Origin: Paenibacillus silvestris
Lineage (GTDB): Bacteria > Bacillota > Bacilli > Paenibacillales > NBRC-103111
Direction of reading: 5' to 3'
Length of the DNA stretch: 64,000 nucleotides
Assembly (NCBI RefSeq): GCF_009882985.1
Contig: NZ_WTUZ01000010.1
Coordinates: forward strand, 919,856-983,855
Both the position numbers and the translations under genes were made by a program. Within the stretch, counting starts at the first letter, position 1. The number at the start of each line of letters is the position of its first letter. The notes under the pieces are model-generated. The model searched no databases, was not told the DNA's origin, and was given only the letters and a program-made list of their open reading frames with translations. Positions 23,797 through 33,260 of the stretch are shown here, in pieces.

Positions 23797-25221
23797 ATGA
23801 CTTATTTTTTAATGAGACCAGCCGACTTATCCAACGTGTTTAGGAGGAGATCCACCCGCCTGTTGCTCGTTTCGGTGATCCTAGCTGCGTTTGCACTACC
23901 AGCGCAAGCTGGAGCAGCAACCGTTAACTGCAGTACAGCTTCATGCCTAACAACGGCACTGGCGAATGCAGCCCCCGGCGACCGGATCATACTTGCCGCA
24001 GGAACCTACACGGGCAATTTCGTATCCAGTGTAAACGGCACGGCATCGAGTCCGATCACGATTGAAAGTGCCAGCGCCACCAACAAAGCCATACTGAATG
24101 GCGGAGGAACTTCGAGCGGCTACACGCTTTACCTGACTGGGGATTACACCCAAGTGAAGAACCTGAAGATTACGAGTGCCAAGAAAGGCATCATGATTGA
24201 CAATGCGAACAACGGCTTAATTGAAGGTGTCGAAGTCTACAATATTGGTGAAGAAGGCGTTCATTACCGTGATGGCAGCTCTAACAACGTCATTCAAAAT
24301 TCCAGTGTACACGACACCGGACAAGTTACTGCCGACTATGGCGAAGGACTTTACGTTGGTTCTGATGTCGGCAAATGGGGAACCTACGTCAAGGAAGCGA
24401 ATAACAATCGTATTGCGAATGTAACGATTGGACCTAACGTCACCGCTGAATCCGTTGACATCAAAGAAGGCACAACTGGCACCATTGTAGAGAACAGCAC
24501 CTTCAACGGTATAGGCATCAGCGGCGCCAATGCGGCAGATAGCTTTATGGATGTCAAAGGCAATAATTCCATCATTCGCAATAATATCGTTAACCGCAAT
24601 GGTAACTCCATCATCGTCGACGCCTTCCAGGTGCACGAACGTTCACCGGGTTGGGGTTATAACAATGACTTCTACAACAATACGGCCAATTTAGATAACG
24701 CTACCCCGAATATCGTGCTGGTTAACGGCGGTTCTGCCAAAGCCTGCAACAATACTCGCACGCCTGCCGGTAATATGTACACTGCTGGGGTGACTACTTA
24801 CACATCCTGCACGGGCGGGACGCCAACGCCATCCCTCTTGACGGTTTCAACCGTTAGCGATAGCGGCAACGACGGGAATGTCGCCACGAATACACTAGAC
24901 AACAACTTAAGCACACGTTGGTCCTCTCAAGGCGATGGCCAATGGATTCAGTATGATTTGGGTGCCACCAAAACCATCGCCTATGCTTCCATCGCCTTCC
25001 ATCAAGGCGACATCCGCACGACAACCTTTGACGTCCAAATTTCTAGCGACAACACGAACTGGACAACTCTGTTGACGAACAAAGTAAGCAGCACAATGTT
25101 ATCGCAGGTGACGTACGACTTTCCAGATACAGCTGGCCGCTACGTCCGTATCGTCGGTCACGGTAATTCATCCGGCAACGGGTGGAACTCCATAACGGAA
25201 GTTGACTTCTACGGCAACTAA
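23797..25221 (+). CDS. secreted right-handed beta-helix protein with discoidin-type (F5/8C/CBM) domain
   Basis: A 474-residue exported protein. The signal peptide reads TRLLLVSVILAAFALPAQAG (AQA cleavage near residue 38). Residues 45-330 form a parallel beta-helix with repeated N-rich turns (NNGLIEGVEVYNIGEEGVHY, NNVIQNSSVH, NSIIRNNIVNRNGNSIIVD), the fold of pectate lyase and PL6 type polysaccharide lyases. Residues 345-474 form a discoidin/F5/8 type C-like domain (TNTLDNNLSTRWSSQGDGQW, DVQISSDNTNW, GRYVRIVGHG). It probably degrades or binds an extracellular polysaccharide; the substrate is unknown. A cre site predicts glucose repression. Confidence 0.85.
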   Translation: MTYFLMRPADLSNVFRRRSTRLLLVSVILAAFALPAQAGAATVNCSTASCLTTALANAAPGDRIILAAGTYTGNFVSSVNGTASSPITIESASATNKAILNGGGTSSGYTLYLTGDYTQVKNLKITSAKKGIMIDNANNGLIEGVEVYNIGEEGVHYRDGSSNNVIQNSSVHDTGQVTADYGEGLYVGSDVGKWGTYVKEANNNRIANVTIGPNVTAESVDIKEGTTGTIVENSTFNGIGISGANAADSFMDVKGNNSIIRNNIVNRNGNSIIVDAFQVHERSPGWGYNNDFYNNTANLDNATPNIVLVNGGSAKACNNTRTPAGNMYTAGVTTYTSCTGGTPTPSLLTVSTVSDSGNDGNVATNTLDNNLSTRWSSQGDGQWIQYDLGATKTIAYASIAFHQGDIRTTTFDVQISSDNTNWTTLLTNKVSSTMLSQVTYDFPDTAGRYVRIVGHGNSSGNGWNSITEVDFYGN

Positions 25222-25279
25222 ACAGAGCAAAGAGGCTGCCCTTTAGATGAACCTTTTAGGCAGCCTCTTTGCTCTGTTT
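25220..25279 (+). terminator. strong terminator with 21-bp stem
   Basis: A perfect 21-bp inverted repeat (25220-25240 with 25259-25279) around an 18-nt loop contains AGAGGCTGCC/GGCAGCCTCT and begins within the stop codon of the beta-helix gene. It belongs to the same sequence group as the terminators at 48491, 54792 and 62157. Confidence 0.88.
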
Positions 25280-25914
25280 ACTGGTATTTCCTCCATAGCA
25301 CATCCTTCCTGCGCCCTCCCCAGCTAACTCTCTCTGTAACACATCGAGTACACTATCTACAACAACACATTAAACGAACACTCCAACAAATAATCACTTC
25401 AAGCGAACTACTCCACAGCAAACCCTCTAAACAAACGCTCCACGCACATCACTCCACAACTATTCACCTGCAAACCATCCTCAGCAACACTCCACGCAAA
25501 GGGAACTCCGGTCCCTTATTCCGCAATATCCAGCCTCTTTTGCCCGCAAGCGGAACTACAGGGTCTTATTCGCCCCAAGACATGCCCTTCTTGAGCAAAA
25601 ACCCCAGAATAGCTCCCCCTAGTTCCCCTTCATCATCGAATCTTCAACTTTTCGCAGAAATAACGCCTTGTAGTTCCCATCCACAGTTCATTTCCCATTT
25701 TCCCACCAATCGGACACTATGCGCTCTACAAATAAAGTCATTTTCTGACACTAGGTTTCGACCAACTTCTCATACTGGGCATGTTATTCTAATCAAGTTG
25801 CTCTTTGTCCTACACAATCTTTGAAAAAACATTCACATTTCGAACACATTTTTCAAGATTTTTTCAAAGACTGACTCATAGACTTTATTAAAATACTTCT
25901 TAGGGGATGAATGA
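25280..25914. other. gene-free region, pyrimidine-rich on + strand
   Basis: No credible gene is seen. The first half is unusually rich in A and C and poor in G on the + strand (runs such as CACTCCAACAAATAATCAC). The second half holds the family 1 repeat ladder at 25502-25677. The last 100 bp are AT-rich and likely hold the promoter of the 70-aa gene. Confidence 0.5.
25502..25677. repeat. intergenic four-unit repeat ladder, family 1 copy B
   Basis: Units GGAACT-N9-TATT lie at 25502-25520 (+), 25552-25570 (+), 25608-25626 (-) and 25659-25677 (-). Spacings are 50, 56 and 51 nt, practically those of copy A at 3463. The sequences between the units are not conserved between the two copies. Confidence 0.75.
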
Positions 25915-26127
25915 ATGCGCATGAGCATTTTGTTTAACAAGAAATCCGTTTTGGTAAATTTCGTTGGTACAGACCACAAATTACTCCCTGCACTGCTGAA
26001 TGCTTTACAAAACAACCGATTAACAATGACGAACTTAATTAAATCCATAGAAAGCGTCGATTTATTCACTTCCGAAGCCATTATTTATTCAAAAGACGGC
26101 AACAAAGCAAGAGTACCGATCTTCTAA
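25915..26127 (+). CDS. small hypothetical protein (70 aa)
   Basis: Begins MRMSILFNKKSVLVNFVGTD and has a mixed alpha/beta look with no signal peptide or membrane segment. AGGGGATGAATGA precedes the ATG and a terminator follows directly. It is co-directional with nothing nearby. Function unknown. Confidence 0.55.
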   Translation: MRMSILFNKKSVLVNFVGTDHKLLPALLNALQNNRLTMTNLIKSIESVDLFTSEAIIYSKDGNKARVPIF

Positions 26128-26130
26128 AAA

Positions 26131-26169
26131 GCTCGAAGACTTGCTCAAGACCTGCGTCTTCAGCATTTT
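26131..26169 (+). terminator. terminator of the 70-aa gene
   Basis: GCTCGAAGAC pairs with GTCTTCAGC (one bulge) and is followed by ATTTTA. It starts 3 bp after the stop codon. Confidence 0.6.
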
Positions 26170-26190
26170 ACATAAGGGGCTTAAATACTA

Positions 26191-26234
26191 AAAAACCCTT
26201 CTACCCCTTGATTGCCAAGGAGAGAAGGGTTTTT
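26191..26234. terminator. terminator downstream of spo0M
   Basis: AAAAACCCTTCT pairs with AGAAGGGTTTTT over 12 bp. On the minus strand it ends in a T-run 8 bp after the spo0M stop; it could also act in the other direction. Confidence 0.88.
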
Positions 26235-26242
26235 CACAGCTT

Positions 26243-27037
26243 TTACACATCTAACAAATCATCAAAAATACCACGGAACTGATTCGCCACTGATTCAGCG
26301 CCCTCTTCCAGCTCCTGAGTGCTGAAATAATAACGATGATGGGACTCATCGGTATCGAACATATCCGATAAAAGTCCGCCAAAGCCCCGCGCTCTGCGAT
26401 CAAATTCCAGAAGGACCTCAACGCCGTTCTCATCCGGATAAAAGACAAGTTCCAGCTCATCAACGGTACTTCGGTATTCACCATTTTGATAAGGTACAAA
26501 CTCAAAGTTCTGAATAAAAGGCAGATGATAATTGCGCTGCGGATAATATTCGTTCTCTGCTTTATGTAAATGAAAACCAAGTTCCTCCAGCGCCTCGAAA
26601 ATAACCGACGTATGCGGGTGGGCCAGCACCTCAATCGGATCACGATCGGATGGATCAACCGCGTTATCCACATCCATCCCTGTACGGATCCAGATCGGGC
26701 TTACACCAATAGAAATAGGCGTCTCATGCGGTAGCACAAAATGAAAAGGGATTTCGACGGATTCTCCCGGTTCAAATACGAAGCTTTCCCCGAGCAGAAT
26801 ATTCGCGATCACAACCGTTTCTCTGTGCATCCGATTCGCATCGTTCTGTGCGGGCTTGAGGTATTCTGTCATGATTTGAAAATAGATTTTGTCTACTTTC
26901 TGCTCAACACTGCCGCCTTTGGCAACGACGACCCCTTCTACCAATTGCCCCGGAATGAAGGACTCCGTATGAAACTGCGTATCAATTTCAATGTTCCCAA
27001 TCCCTACTTTAGCCATCATTTTCTTAAAAAAAGACAT
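26243..27037 (-). CDS. spo0M: sporulation-control protein Spo0M homologue
   Basis: A 264-residue cytoplasmic protein beginning MSFFKKMMAKVGIGNIEIDT and followed by FIPGQLVEGVVVAKGG, as in B. subtilis Spo0M. The family has an arrestin-like beta-sandwich N-domain. The Asp/Glu-rich C-terminus (QFRGIFDDLLDV) is also typical. Spo0M affects early sporulation in B. subtilis. GGAGGAGTAATC precedes the ATG, and the gene starts 2 bp after the stop of the ATPase gene, so they form one operon. Confidence 0.92.
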   Translation of the reverse strand: MSFFKKMMAKVGIGNIEIDTQFHTESFIPGQLVEGVVVAKGGSVEQKVDKIYFQIMTEYLKPAQNDANRMHRETVVIANILLGESFVFEPGESVEIPFHFVLPHETPISIGVSPIWIRTGMDVDNAVDPSDRDPIEVLAHPHTSVIFEALEELGFHLHKAENEYYPQRNYHLPFIQNFEFVPYQNGEYRSTVDELELVFYPDENGVEVLLEFDRRARGFGGLLSDMFDTDESHHRYYFSTQELEEGAESVANQFRGIFDDLLDV

Positions 27038-27039
27038 GA

Positions 27040-27798
27040 TTACTCCTCCGCTTCCCCATCATCGAAAAGAGCCCGAAAATACCGCTCCCGATGATTCAAG
27101 AAATCTCTCGTTAAATTGAAATGATCCGTATCTTCATACGAGATAGGCTCGAGAGTGGTTTCAGTAAACTGCAAAATTTGCGCGCCTGGATACGCCATGA
27201 TGATCGGAGAATGCGTCGCGATAATAAATTGCGCATTGCCTGATTTCTCCAAATCCCGAATCATGCTTAGGAAAGCCAACTGGTTCTGTGGTGAAAGCGC
27301 CGACTCAGGCTCATCCAGTAAATACAACCCTTTGCGGCCTAACCGATTTTGGAAAAAGGTTAAAAATGCTTGTCCATGTGACTGCTCATTTAAGGATTTG
27401 CCCCCATATGGCGCGTAAGCTTGAAATCCAATATACGGATCCTTCGCAAGCTCATCGATATAACCCGCAAACGTATCAAAGGTCTCCGCACGGAAAAAAA
27501 GTCCGTGGCTAACTTTGGGGAGCCAGGACAGTCTCATGATATTGGCTAGCGATTCATTATCTTTCTCTTTCTTGATCGTTAAATCTCTGCCCCCGACCAC
27601 ACTAAAGCCGCAGGAGACACCGATTGCCTCCAGCAGCGTAGACTTCCCCGAACCATTATTCCCTATAAAAAAGGTAACATTCGAGCGAAACCTGAGCTCA
27701 TCAATTTGTCGAATGGGCCTAATGTTAAACGGAAATTGCTCCTTATCCGCTTCGGGCAGCTCAGACCAATCCAAGGTAATTCGCTGTAAGAATGGCAT
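27040..27798 (-). CDS. AAA family ATPase (AAA_23/OLD-like, ABC-type)
   Basis: A 252-residue single-domain ATPase with Walker A FFIGNNGSGKST near residue 45, an ABC-like signature SLNEQSHGQAFL near 140, Walker B KGLYLLDEPESALSP near 160 and the switch His in FIIATHSPIIM near 190. Such stand-alone ATPases are related to RecF/SMC heads and often lack a known role. AGGAGGTACGA precedes the start. It is co-transcribed with spo0M and possibly with the pentapeptide gene 29 bp upstream. Confidence 0.85.
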   Translation of the reverse strand: MPFLQRITLDWSELPEADKEQFPFNIRPIRQIDELRFRSNVTFFIGNNGSGKSTLLEAIGVSCGFSVVGGRDLTIKKEKDNESLANIMRLSWLPKVSHGLFFRAETFDTFAGYIDELAKDPYIGFQAYAPYGGKSLNEQSHGQAFLTFFQNRLGRKGLYLLDEPESALSPQNQLAFLSMIRDLEKSGNAQFIIATHSPIIMAYPGAQILQFTETTLEPISYEDTDHFNLTRDFLNHRERYFRALFDDGEAEE

Positions 27799-27827
27799 TC
27801 GTACCTCCTGCTGATCTTCCTGACTTA

Positions 27828-28241
27828 TTAGTTGGCTGAATAGTTTTTGAGTAAATCTTCAACAAGAATCCCATTGATTTTCATGCCTCTGAGTTCACAA
27901 TTCGTAAGCTCAACATCGGTCAAATCACAGTTCTCTATCCTCGTGTTCTTCAGATTGCATTTCGTAATTGAGGTATCAACTAGATGGACATTCTCCATCT
28001 GAACATTGGTGAAGTTGGCATTATGAATACGCGTACTCGAAAGATTCGTATTCGTGATCTTTGACTTTTGCATATTAATATCATCGAGCTCGATCTCACT
28101 CATATTTGCATTATGAATGTTCGTGCTGGCCAAGTTCACATTATCAAAAACGAGACGCTCCGCTTTCACTTTGTTAAACTTTGAACCCGAGATATCCACC
28201 ATATGCAGTTCCAATCGTTCCGTTTTCAAATCCAACTTCAT
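27828..28241 (-). CDS. pentapeptide-repeat protein
   Basis: About 137 residues made largely of A(D/N)LxX-type five-residue repeats (NVNLASTNIHNANMSEIEL, TKCNLKNTRIENCDLTDVEL), which fold as a quadrilateral beta-helix. The start at 28241 (MKLDLKTERLELHM) has AAGGCGAGGTTG upstream. The frame is open further, but that part overlaps the CBM9-like gene. No signal peptide. Some family members bind DNA gyrase, but nothing here points to a role. Confidence 0.75.
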   Translation of the reverse strand: MKLDLKTERLELHMVDISGSKFNKVKAERLVFDNVNLASTNIHNANMSEIELDDINMQKSKITNTNLSSTRIHNANFTNVQMENVHLVDTSITKCNLKNTRIENCDLTDVELTNCELRGMKINGILVEDLLKNYSAN

Positions 28242-28320
28242 CAACCTCGCCTTTTCGATAGATTCATATAAAATGACATCAGTTAAGGTACTCACATTTA
28301 ACTTTACACGAAAACAGCTC

Positions 28321-28977
28321 TCAAGCAAACTGCATGAAGCCAAATTTCTCCGGCGTATGGAACTGCATCGTGCCCACCGGCGACCATGCCGAGAACTCAT
28401 CCGGCCAGCCACACCCTCGGTCGATGCGGAAGAAGTTCAGCCGCCATACATCCCCTACTGAGGGAACACCTCCCCCAAAGTTGTGGAGCGGCAATTCCCA
28501 AATGGACACATAACTGCCCGGCCTAACGCGAGTCTCCGTTTTCCAGTCAAGTGCGTGCCACTCTCGATTTACCCGTATGGGCGGATGGGCAGGATCATAG
28601 TGAATCATGGCGTCAAATTTCACATTCACCGGAGAGACCTCGAACTCTTTGTATGCCGAAAGCTTGCACGTTTCGCAAATAAATACCTCCACGACATCTT
28701 CTTCGTAGAGGGAATCATCATGATGCGTCATGGTAGCTATGACGTGATCGTCCTCACATGTGAACCGGAAATAGATGGCTGCACGCCATCGGTTCCAACA
28801 TACTCTAACATCCGTGGACAATCTTGGGCGTTCTCCTGTCACGATGTCACAAAGGCTGATCGCAGGCAGTCCCTCCCAAACGAGATCGTCAAACGAGGGA
28901 GAACGGTCAACTTCCACCTGTTCACAAACATAGAGGGGCTTCTGTTTCTTTACTTCCACCGCACTCACTCCATTCAT
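28321..28977 (-). CDS. CBM9-like (family 9-like carbohydrate-binding) protein
   Basis: A 218-residue protein without a signal peptide that resembles the cytoplasmic CBM9-like family: LSTDVRVCWNRWRAAIYFRF, then YEEDVVEVFI, YKEFEVSPVN, WELPLHNFGGGVPSVGDVWR and LNFFRIDR, ending near FHTPEKFGFMQF. The start overlaps the stop of the ManD-type gene, indicating translational coupling. The family is often found in sugar-acid and oligosaccharide operons, where its role is unclear. Confidence 0.82.
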   Translation of the reverse strand: MNGVSAVEVKKQKPLYVCEQVEVDRSPSFDDLVWEGLPAISLCDIVTGERPRLSTDVRVCWNRWRAAIYFRFTCEDDHVIATMTHHDDSLYEEDVVEVFICETCKLSAYKEFEVSPVNVKFDAMIHYDPAHPPIRVNREWHALDWKTETRVRPGSYVSIWELPLHNFGGGVPSVGDVWRLNFFRIDRGCGWPDEFSAWSPVGTMQFHTPEKFGFMQFA

Positions 28978-30179
28978 TAAGGCCGAATGGCTGTACCATC
29001 CGGTATTCGCGCTAATGTCCAGGCCGGCAGCTTATCATGACAAGGGTACAGTGCAGCCTTGCTCTCGTCCACGTCGACCCCAAGCCCTGGCTTATCGTTG
29101 ACGTAGACATAGCCGTTTCGAACCTCAGGGCAACCGGGAAATACTTCTCTCGCCTGCTCGGAATATTCGGTCCATTCCTGTATCCCGAAATTCGGGCTGG
29201 CCAAATCGAGATGGATATTAGCCGCTGCCCCCACTGGAGAAAGATCCCCCGGCCCGTGCCAAGCGGTTCGCACGCCGAAAGCTTCGCAAAGCGCAGCCAG
29301 CTTCTTAGCCGGCGTCAGACCGCCGATGGCGCTGATGTGGCAGCGTATGAAATCAATGAGACGCCGCGAAATAAGCGGCATCCATTCCGCCGGATGCACG
29401 AACAGCTCGCCCATCGCAAGCGGCGTAGCGCACTGGCTGCGCAGATTTTCAAACCAATCAAGCTGCTCAGGGGGCAGCGCGTCTTCGAGGAAGAAAAGCC
29501 TGTACGGCTCAAGCTGCTTCGCCAGCCGAACAGCCTCGATCGGCACCAGCCGCTCGTGGATATCATGGAGCAGTTCAATTTCGTTGCCCAGCTGCAGGCG
29601 CATGTGCTCGAACAGACGAGGCACGCTGCGCGAATACGCTTGCGGGTCGAAATACACGCCGGGCTGCGCATTCTCCGGCGAATGCAATTGATGGCCGCGA
29701 CCGCCGTAACCGCCCATCTGGCAGCGCAAGTAGCGGTAGCCTTGCTCGATGAAAGCGCGAACATTTTGTTCGACTTCCTGCGGATCTCGTCCATCCGCAT
29801 GGCGGTAAACCGCCGCTGCTTCGCGGCATTTACCGCCGAGCAGCTCATACACAGGCATATTCGCAAGCTTGCCTTTGATATCCCACAGTGCCATGTCGAC
29901 GCCGGCAATAGCGTTGTTCAGTACAGGGCCGTTGCGCCAATAAGAGCTGACCATGGACGTTTGCCATATATCTTCGATACGACGCGGATCTTTCCCCACA
30001 AGAAACGGCTTCATGTACCGCTCAACCGCGCTCGCCACAGTCAAATGACGCTGGGTGAACGTAGCACAGCCGATTCCATATAGGCCAGGTTCAGTCGTCT
30101 CCACTTTAACAACAACAAGATTAATACCATCCGGAGCAGTCAAGATCACGCGTACATCGCGAATTTGTAATTGTGACAC
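28977..30179 (-). CDS. manD: mannonate dehydratase family enzyme (ManD/RspA, enolase superfamily)
   Basis: A 400-residue enolase-superfamily protein. An N-terminal cap (VSSYWRNGPVLNNAIAGVDM, ALWDIKGKLANMPVYELLGG) precedes the barrel. Metal ligands are visible in LLHDIHERLVPIEAVRLAKQ, LFFLEDALPPEQ and LAMGELFVHPAEW. The catalytic His and Asp lie in TAWHGPGDLSPVGAAAN, and the C-terminus reads NFGIQEWTEYSE ... DKPGLGVDVDE. Members convert D-mannonate or D-gluconate to 2-keto-3-deoxygluconate, although many have weak activity. The GTG start has AAGGGAGATGAACGAAA upstream. Context (SDR, CBM9-like, sugar transporter) fits uronate breakdown. Confidence 0.88.
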   Translation of the reverse strand: MSQLQIRDVRVILTAPDGINLVVVKVETTEPGLYGIGCATFTQRHLTVASAVERYMKPFLVGKDPRRIEDIWQTSMVSSYWRNGPVLNNAIAGVDMALWDIKGKLANMPVYELLGGKCREAAAVYRHADGRDPQEVEQNVRAFIEQGYRYLRCQMGGYGGRGHQLHSPENAQPGVYFDPQAYSRSVPRLFEHMRLQLGNEIELLHDIHERLVPIEAVRLAKQLEPYRLFFLEDALPPEQLDWFENLRSQCATPLAMGELFVHPAEWMPLISRRLIDFIRCHISAIGGLTPAKKLAALCEAFGVRTAWHGPGDLSPVGAAANIHLDLASPNFGIQEWTEYSEQAREVFPGCPEVRNGYVYVNDKPGLGVDVDESKAALYPCHDKLPAWTLARIPDGTAIRP

Positions 30180-30207
30180 TTTCGTTCATCTCCCTTAAGT
30201 TATTAAG

Positions 30208-30981
30208 CTAATGAGGGGTACCTGGCAGAATAAGTCCGCCGTCCACACGCAGCGTCGTGCCCGTCATGTAAGAGGCTTCCGGAGACACCAGCCAAGCGAC
30301 TGCTCTGCCAATATCTTTGGGTGTGCCCGAACGATTAAGCGGTACACCCGGATTGACGACGTGAAGCGGTTCCAAACTTCCATCTCTTGTATCAATTGCT
30401 CCGGGTCCGATGCAATTGACCCGAATGCCATGAGGAGCAAGATCAATGGCAGCGGATGCTGCCGCCCTTGCCAAAGCCGCTTTAACACCGCCGTACACAG
30501 CATCTTGCGCATAGGCGCGCTCTGCGCGAGTTGAGGTAATGTTCACGATGTTTCCTTGAATCCCCAGCTCAATCATATGCTGACTGATGGCTTGCATGAG
30601 AAGAAGCGGCGCACGAAAATTCAGATGGAGAAGCCGATTCGTGTGAAGAATATCAATCTTATCGATGGCTTTAAAAAGCGTAATACCTGCATTGTTCACC
30701 AGAACATCAATGCGACCCAAAACATGAATCGCTTGCTCTGCAAGCTTAACCGGCTCGTTCTCCTCTGCCAGATTTCCTTCAAACACCTCACAGGATCGAC
30801 CGAACGTATGCCTGATAAGCTCTGAAGTCTCCTTCGCATTCACTTCGTCCTGCCAATGGCTAATAACCAGATCGTACCCACGCTCTGCGAGCACGAAAGC
30901 AATGCCCCTGCCAATCCCACGGCTGCCTCCTGTGACAAGTGCTGTTTTGCTTATTAGGTCTGCACCCGTTTGCGATACCAT
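30208..30981 (-). CDS. SDR family oxidoreductase (possible mannonate/fructuronate reductase)
   Basis: A 257-residue short-chain dehydrogenase with TGGSRGIGRGIAFVLAERGY near residue 16, NNAGITLF near 92, ITSTRAERAYAQDAVYGGVK with the catalytic Ser/Tyr/Lys, and the C-terminal TGTTLRVDGGLILPG typical of FabG-like enzymes. GGAGGCGATGAGGA precedes the ATG. It lies between the sugar-transport regulator and the ManD-type gene. B. subtilis YjmF (UxuB) is also an SDR, so a D-fructuronate to D-mannonate step is plausible but unproven. Confidence 0.85.
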   Translation of the reverse strand: MVSQTGADLISKTALVTGGSRGIGRGIAFVLAERGYDLVISHWQDEVNAKETSELIRHTFGRSCEVFEGNLAEENEPVKLAEQAIHVLGRIDVLVNNAGITLFKAIDKIDILHTNRLLHLNFRAPLLLMQAISQHMIELGIQGNIVNITSTRAERAYAQDAVYGGVKAALARAAASAAIDLAPHGIRVNCIGPGAIDTRDGSLEPLHVVNPGVPLNRSGTPKDIGRAVAWLVSPEASYMTGTTLRVDGGLILPGTPH

Positions 30982-31008
30982 TCCTCATCGCCTCCATGAA
31001 CGGCACAC

Positions 31009-33234
31009 TCACAAATTACTCGCTGCCGCCCTCATTTTTTGCCTATACTCATTAGGGGTAATGCCGTGAATCTTCTTGAACACCCGACCGAAGTAACTTG
31101 TGCTGGCAAATCCTGTGACGCTTGAAATTTCAGAAATGAGCCTATCGCTGCATTCCAGCATTTCTGCAGCTTTCTCTATTCTAACTTCATTGATATAGTC
31201 CGTCACTGACTTTGATGTGTGTTTCTTGATCAACCTGCCGAGATAAACCGGTGACATATTTAAAATGTCTGCAATATGATCTAAGCACAGATCTTCCTTG
31301 CGATATTCAACGTCAATGATGGCATATATTTTGCGGATCAGCTCTTCATACTTGGCGCTTTTCTTCTCCCCGAGCTTACCTTCCATTTGACCGAACATCT
31401 CCATGAAGCTGTCGCTAATATCGCATAACCTTTCCAGTTCTGCCAAGTGCGCAAACATTTCATTAAACGGAATGCCGAAGCTATAGCCGGAAGCCTTCTC
31501 AAGTGTATCTACCACCATATTGATGGAGAAAAACAATCGCAGCACAGTTAAATTCAGATCTTTATACGAATATCCTTCCGTCGAATCCAAAATAGACTGG
31601 CAGAGCTGTTTAACTTCCTCCATCTTGCCAAGCATCAGAGCATCAGTCAAAAGCTCTTCCTTCTGCATCGGATACCGGTAGGATCGTTTCATCGCTTCCG
31701 ATGTCTGATCGGCGTCAAGATGAGCTTCCCATCCAGCAAATACCCGAAATTTCGAGATTTCCTGCGCCTCCAAATAACAATTTTGGATCAGCGTCACATC
31801 CTTGCCCACTCGACTTACAGCCGAAGTTACGGAGAATTTGAGATATTTCTTAATCTCCTGCCCAATTTGTGCAATGTCCTTTTCGAGCTCATCGATTGGG
31901 AGCCAGTGAAAGAGTAGGATCACATGATCTTCACCAGAATCCACCGCTTCGCAAGGAACCTGTTTGCTCATAATCTCCAAGGCAATGTTCATCATCCCAA
32001 ATCGCAATAACCCTCTATCATTCCACTCAAATTGACGGCTTATGTCCTTATATCGATCCATTTTCAAAAGCAGCACTCGCACTTCATCCTGTAAATTCAG
32101 CTTGATCTCGTGGCTCTCAAAGCGCTTCTGCAGCACATTCGGAGGAAACGATCCCCCCTCAATGACCCATTGCTTCATAAATTCTTGCTTAGCCTTGTAG
32201 GAATTTTCTCTTATCGCTTGATCCTGAACCCCCAACTTTTTCAACATCTCAGCGAATGGACGATTCAATCGACGGGAAGTTAGATAAGCCAGCGAAAGTC
32301 CAAGCGCAATAAGTATGGAACAAAGCAGCAGCGTTCTGCTTCTCATCTTGTCGACTTCTTTTACCGCAACCTTATAAGGGGTGTACCGGACGAATTTCCA
32401 ATCAAGCGCTTCGGAGGACGCATAGGTCACTAATGATTTCACCCCATCCACATCCCCAATAAAATGACCCGATTTCTCCCCCGCATGCAAAATGTCCTGC
32501 ACGAAAGCCTGATGCGACAAGTCGCTGAGCATTTGATCCTTATAAATGCTGCTAACCAGCACGCCACCTGAATCAAGGATGATGATGCCTCCGCTTTGGC
32601 TTTTATCTATTGTGGCAATGGCCTTTTTCATCCAAGTATCAGAAATGTTCAGAATGATGGCGCTGCCCCTTCCCGAACCGGAATTTTCATAATAGATAAA
32701 AGAATACACATTATAGTCCATGTTACCGACAGTTGACGCATTTTTGATGGTACGTGTAATCGGTTTCAAATTCATGTTGCTGTTATAATCGTTCATGATT
32801 TCAACGATTCCTTGATCGGCGAAGTAGGCACTCTTCTGCAAGCCAATTGTAGAGGTGTAATATAAATCAAGTTTTCCATTATAGAGATACACGGAATGCA
32901 GAAAAGGCATGGAGCCGATTAAATTAATCCGATCAGTAATCGTTTTCGTTTCAACAGGGTCCGTCTCTGACTGATAAAATACTTTGGGCATATCTCGGTC
33001 GAGCAAAATTTGGGCAATCGCCATTTTCGCATTTTCCAGCATGGCATCTGCGGATGAACTAATTTGAGATAAGGATTCTTCCGAATACGAGTAGATTTTC
33101 TTCTGTTCAATATGAACGAAATTGACATATAGAATATAGGTCACAGCAAGCACGATCACAGCAGTTAGCGTCGAGGAATAAAGGAACAAGCTGGAGAAAT
33201 AACGGCTTTCCGACATGCGATTTGGCAGTTTCAT
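31009..33234 (-). CDS. membrane-bound AraC family regulator (YesS-like)
   Basis: A 741-residue one-component regulator. Helix 1 is at residues 20-41 (STLTAVIVLAVTYILYVNF), followed by an extracytoplasmic Cache-like domain of about 250 residues. Helix 2 is near 305-323 (LLLCSILIALGLSLAYLTS). A long cytoplasmic middle domain follows, then a C-terminal AraC double HTH (LDHIADILNMSPVYLGRLIK and ISEISSVTGFASTSYFGRVF). It senses an external signal and acts directly on DNA. It lies 27 bp after the binding-protein gene and probably activates the permease operon. The 16-nt direct repeat at 36793-36827 is a candidate target. Confidence 0.9.
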   Translation of the reverse strand: MKLPNRMSESRYFSSLFLYSSTLTAVIVLAVTYILYVNFVHIEQKKIYSYSEESLSQISSSADAMLENAKMAIAQILLDRDMPKVFYQSETDPVETKTITDRINLIGSMPFLHSVYLYNGKLDLYYTSTIGLQKSAYFADQGIVEIMNDYNSNMNLKPITRTIKNASTVGNMDYNVYSFIYYENSGSGRGSAIILNISDTWMKKAIATIDKSQSGGIIILDSGGVLVSSIYKDQMLSDLSHQAFVQDILHAGEKSGHFIGDVDGVKSLVTYASSEALDWKFVRYTPYKVAVKEVDKMRSRTLLLCSILIALGLSLAYLTSRRLNRPFAEMLKKLGVQDQAIRENSYKAKQEFMKQWVIEGGSFPPNVLQKRFESHEIKLNLQDEVRVLLLKMDRYKDISRQFEWNDRGLLRFGMMNIALEIMSKQVPCEAVDSGEDHVILLFHWLPIDELEKDIAQIGQEIKKYLKFSVTSAVSRVGKDVTLIQNCYLEAQEISKFRVFAGWEAHLDADQTSEAMKRSYRYPMQKEELLTDALMLGKMEEVKQLCQSILDSTEGYSYKDLNLTVLRLFFSINMVVDTLEKASGYSFGIPFNEMFAHLAELERLCDISDSFMEMFGQMEGKLGEKKSAKYEELIRKIYAIIDVEYRKEDLCLDHIADILNMSPVYLGRLIKKHTSKSVTDYINEVRIEKAAEMLECSDRLISEISSVTGFASTSYFGRVFKKIHGITPNEYRQKMRAAASNL

Positions 33235-33260
33235 TCGTTCTCCCTCTTGTTCCCTGATTT

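Noticed and set aside
26251..26673. A 140-codon minus-strand frame inside spo0M
   Set aside because: It is an alternative frame of spo0M with no start signal and unusual Ile/Arg-rich composition.
28242..28412. Longer N-terminus for the pentapeptide-repeat protein
   Set aside because: The extra codons overlap the end of the CBM9-like gene, give an Arg/Ser-rich non-repeat sequence and lack a ribosome binding site.
29037..30083. A 348-codon open frame on the + strand opposite the ManD-type gene
   Set aside because: It is antisense to a clearly conserved enzyme, has no ribosome binding site, and its composition (Arg, His, Gln and Leu rich) is that of a codon-bias shadow.
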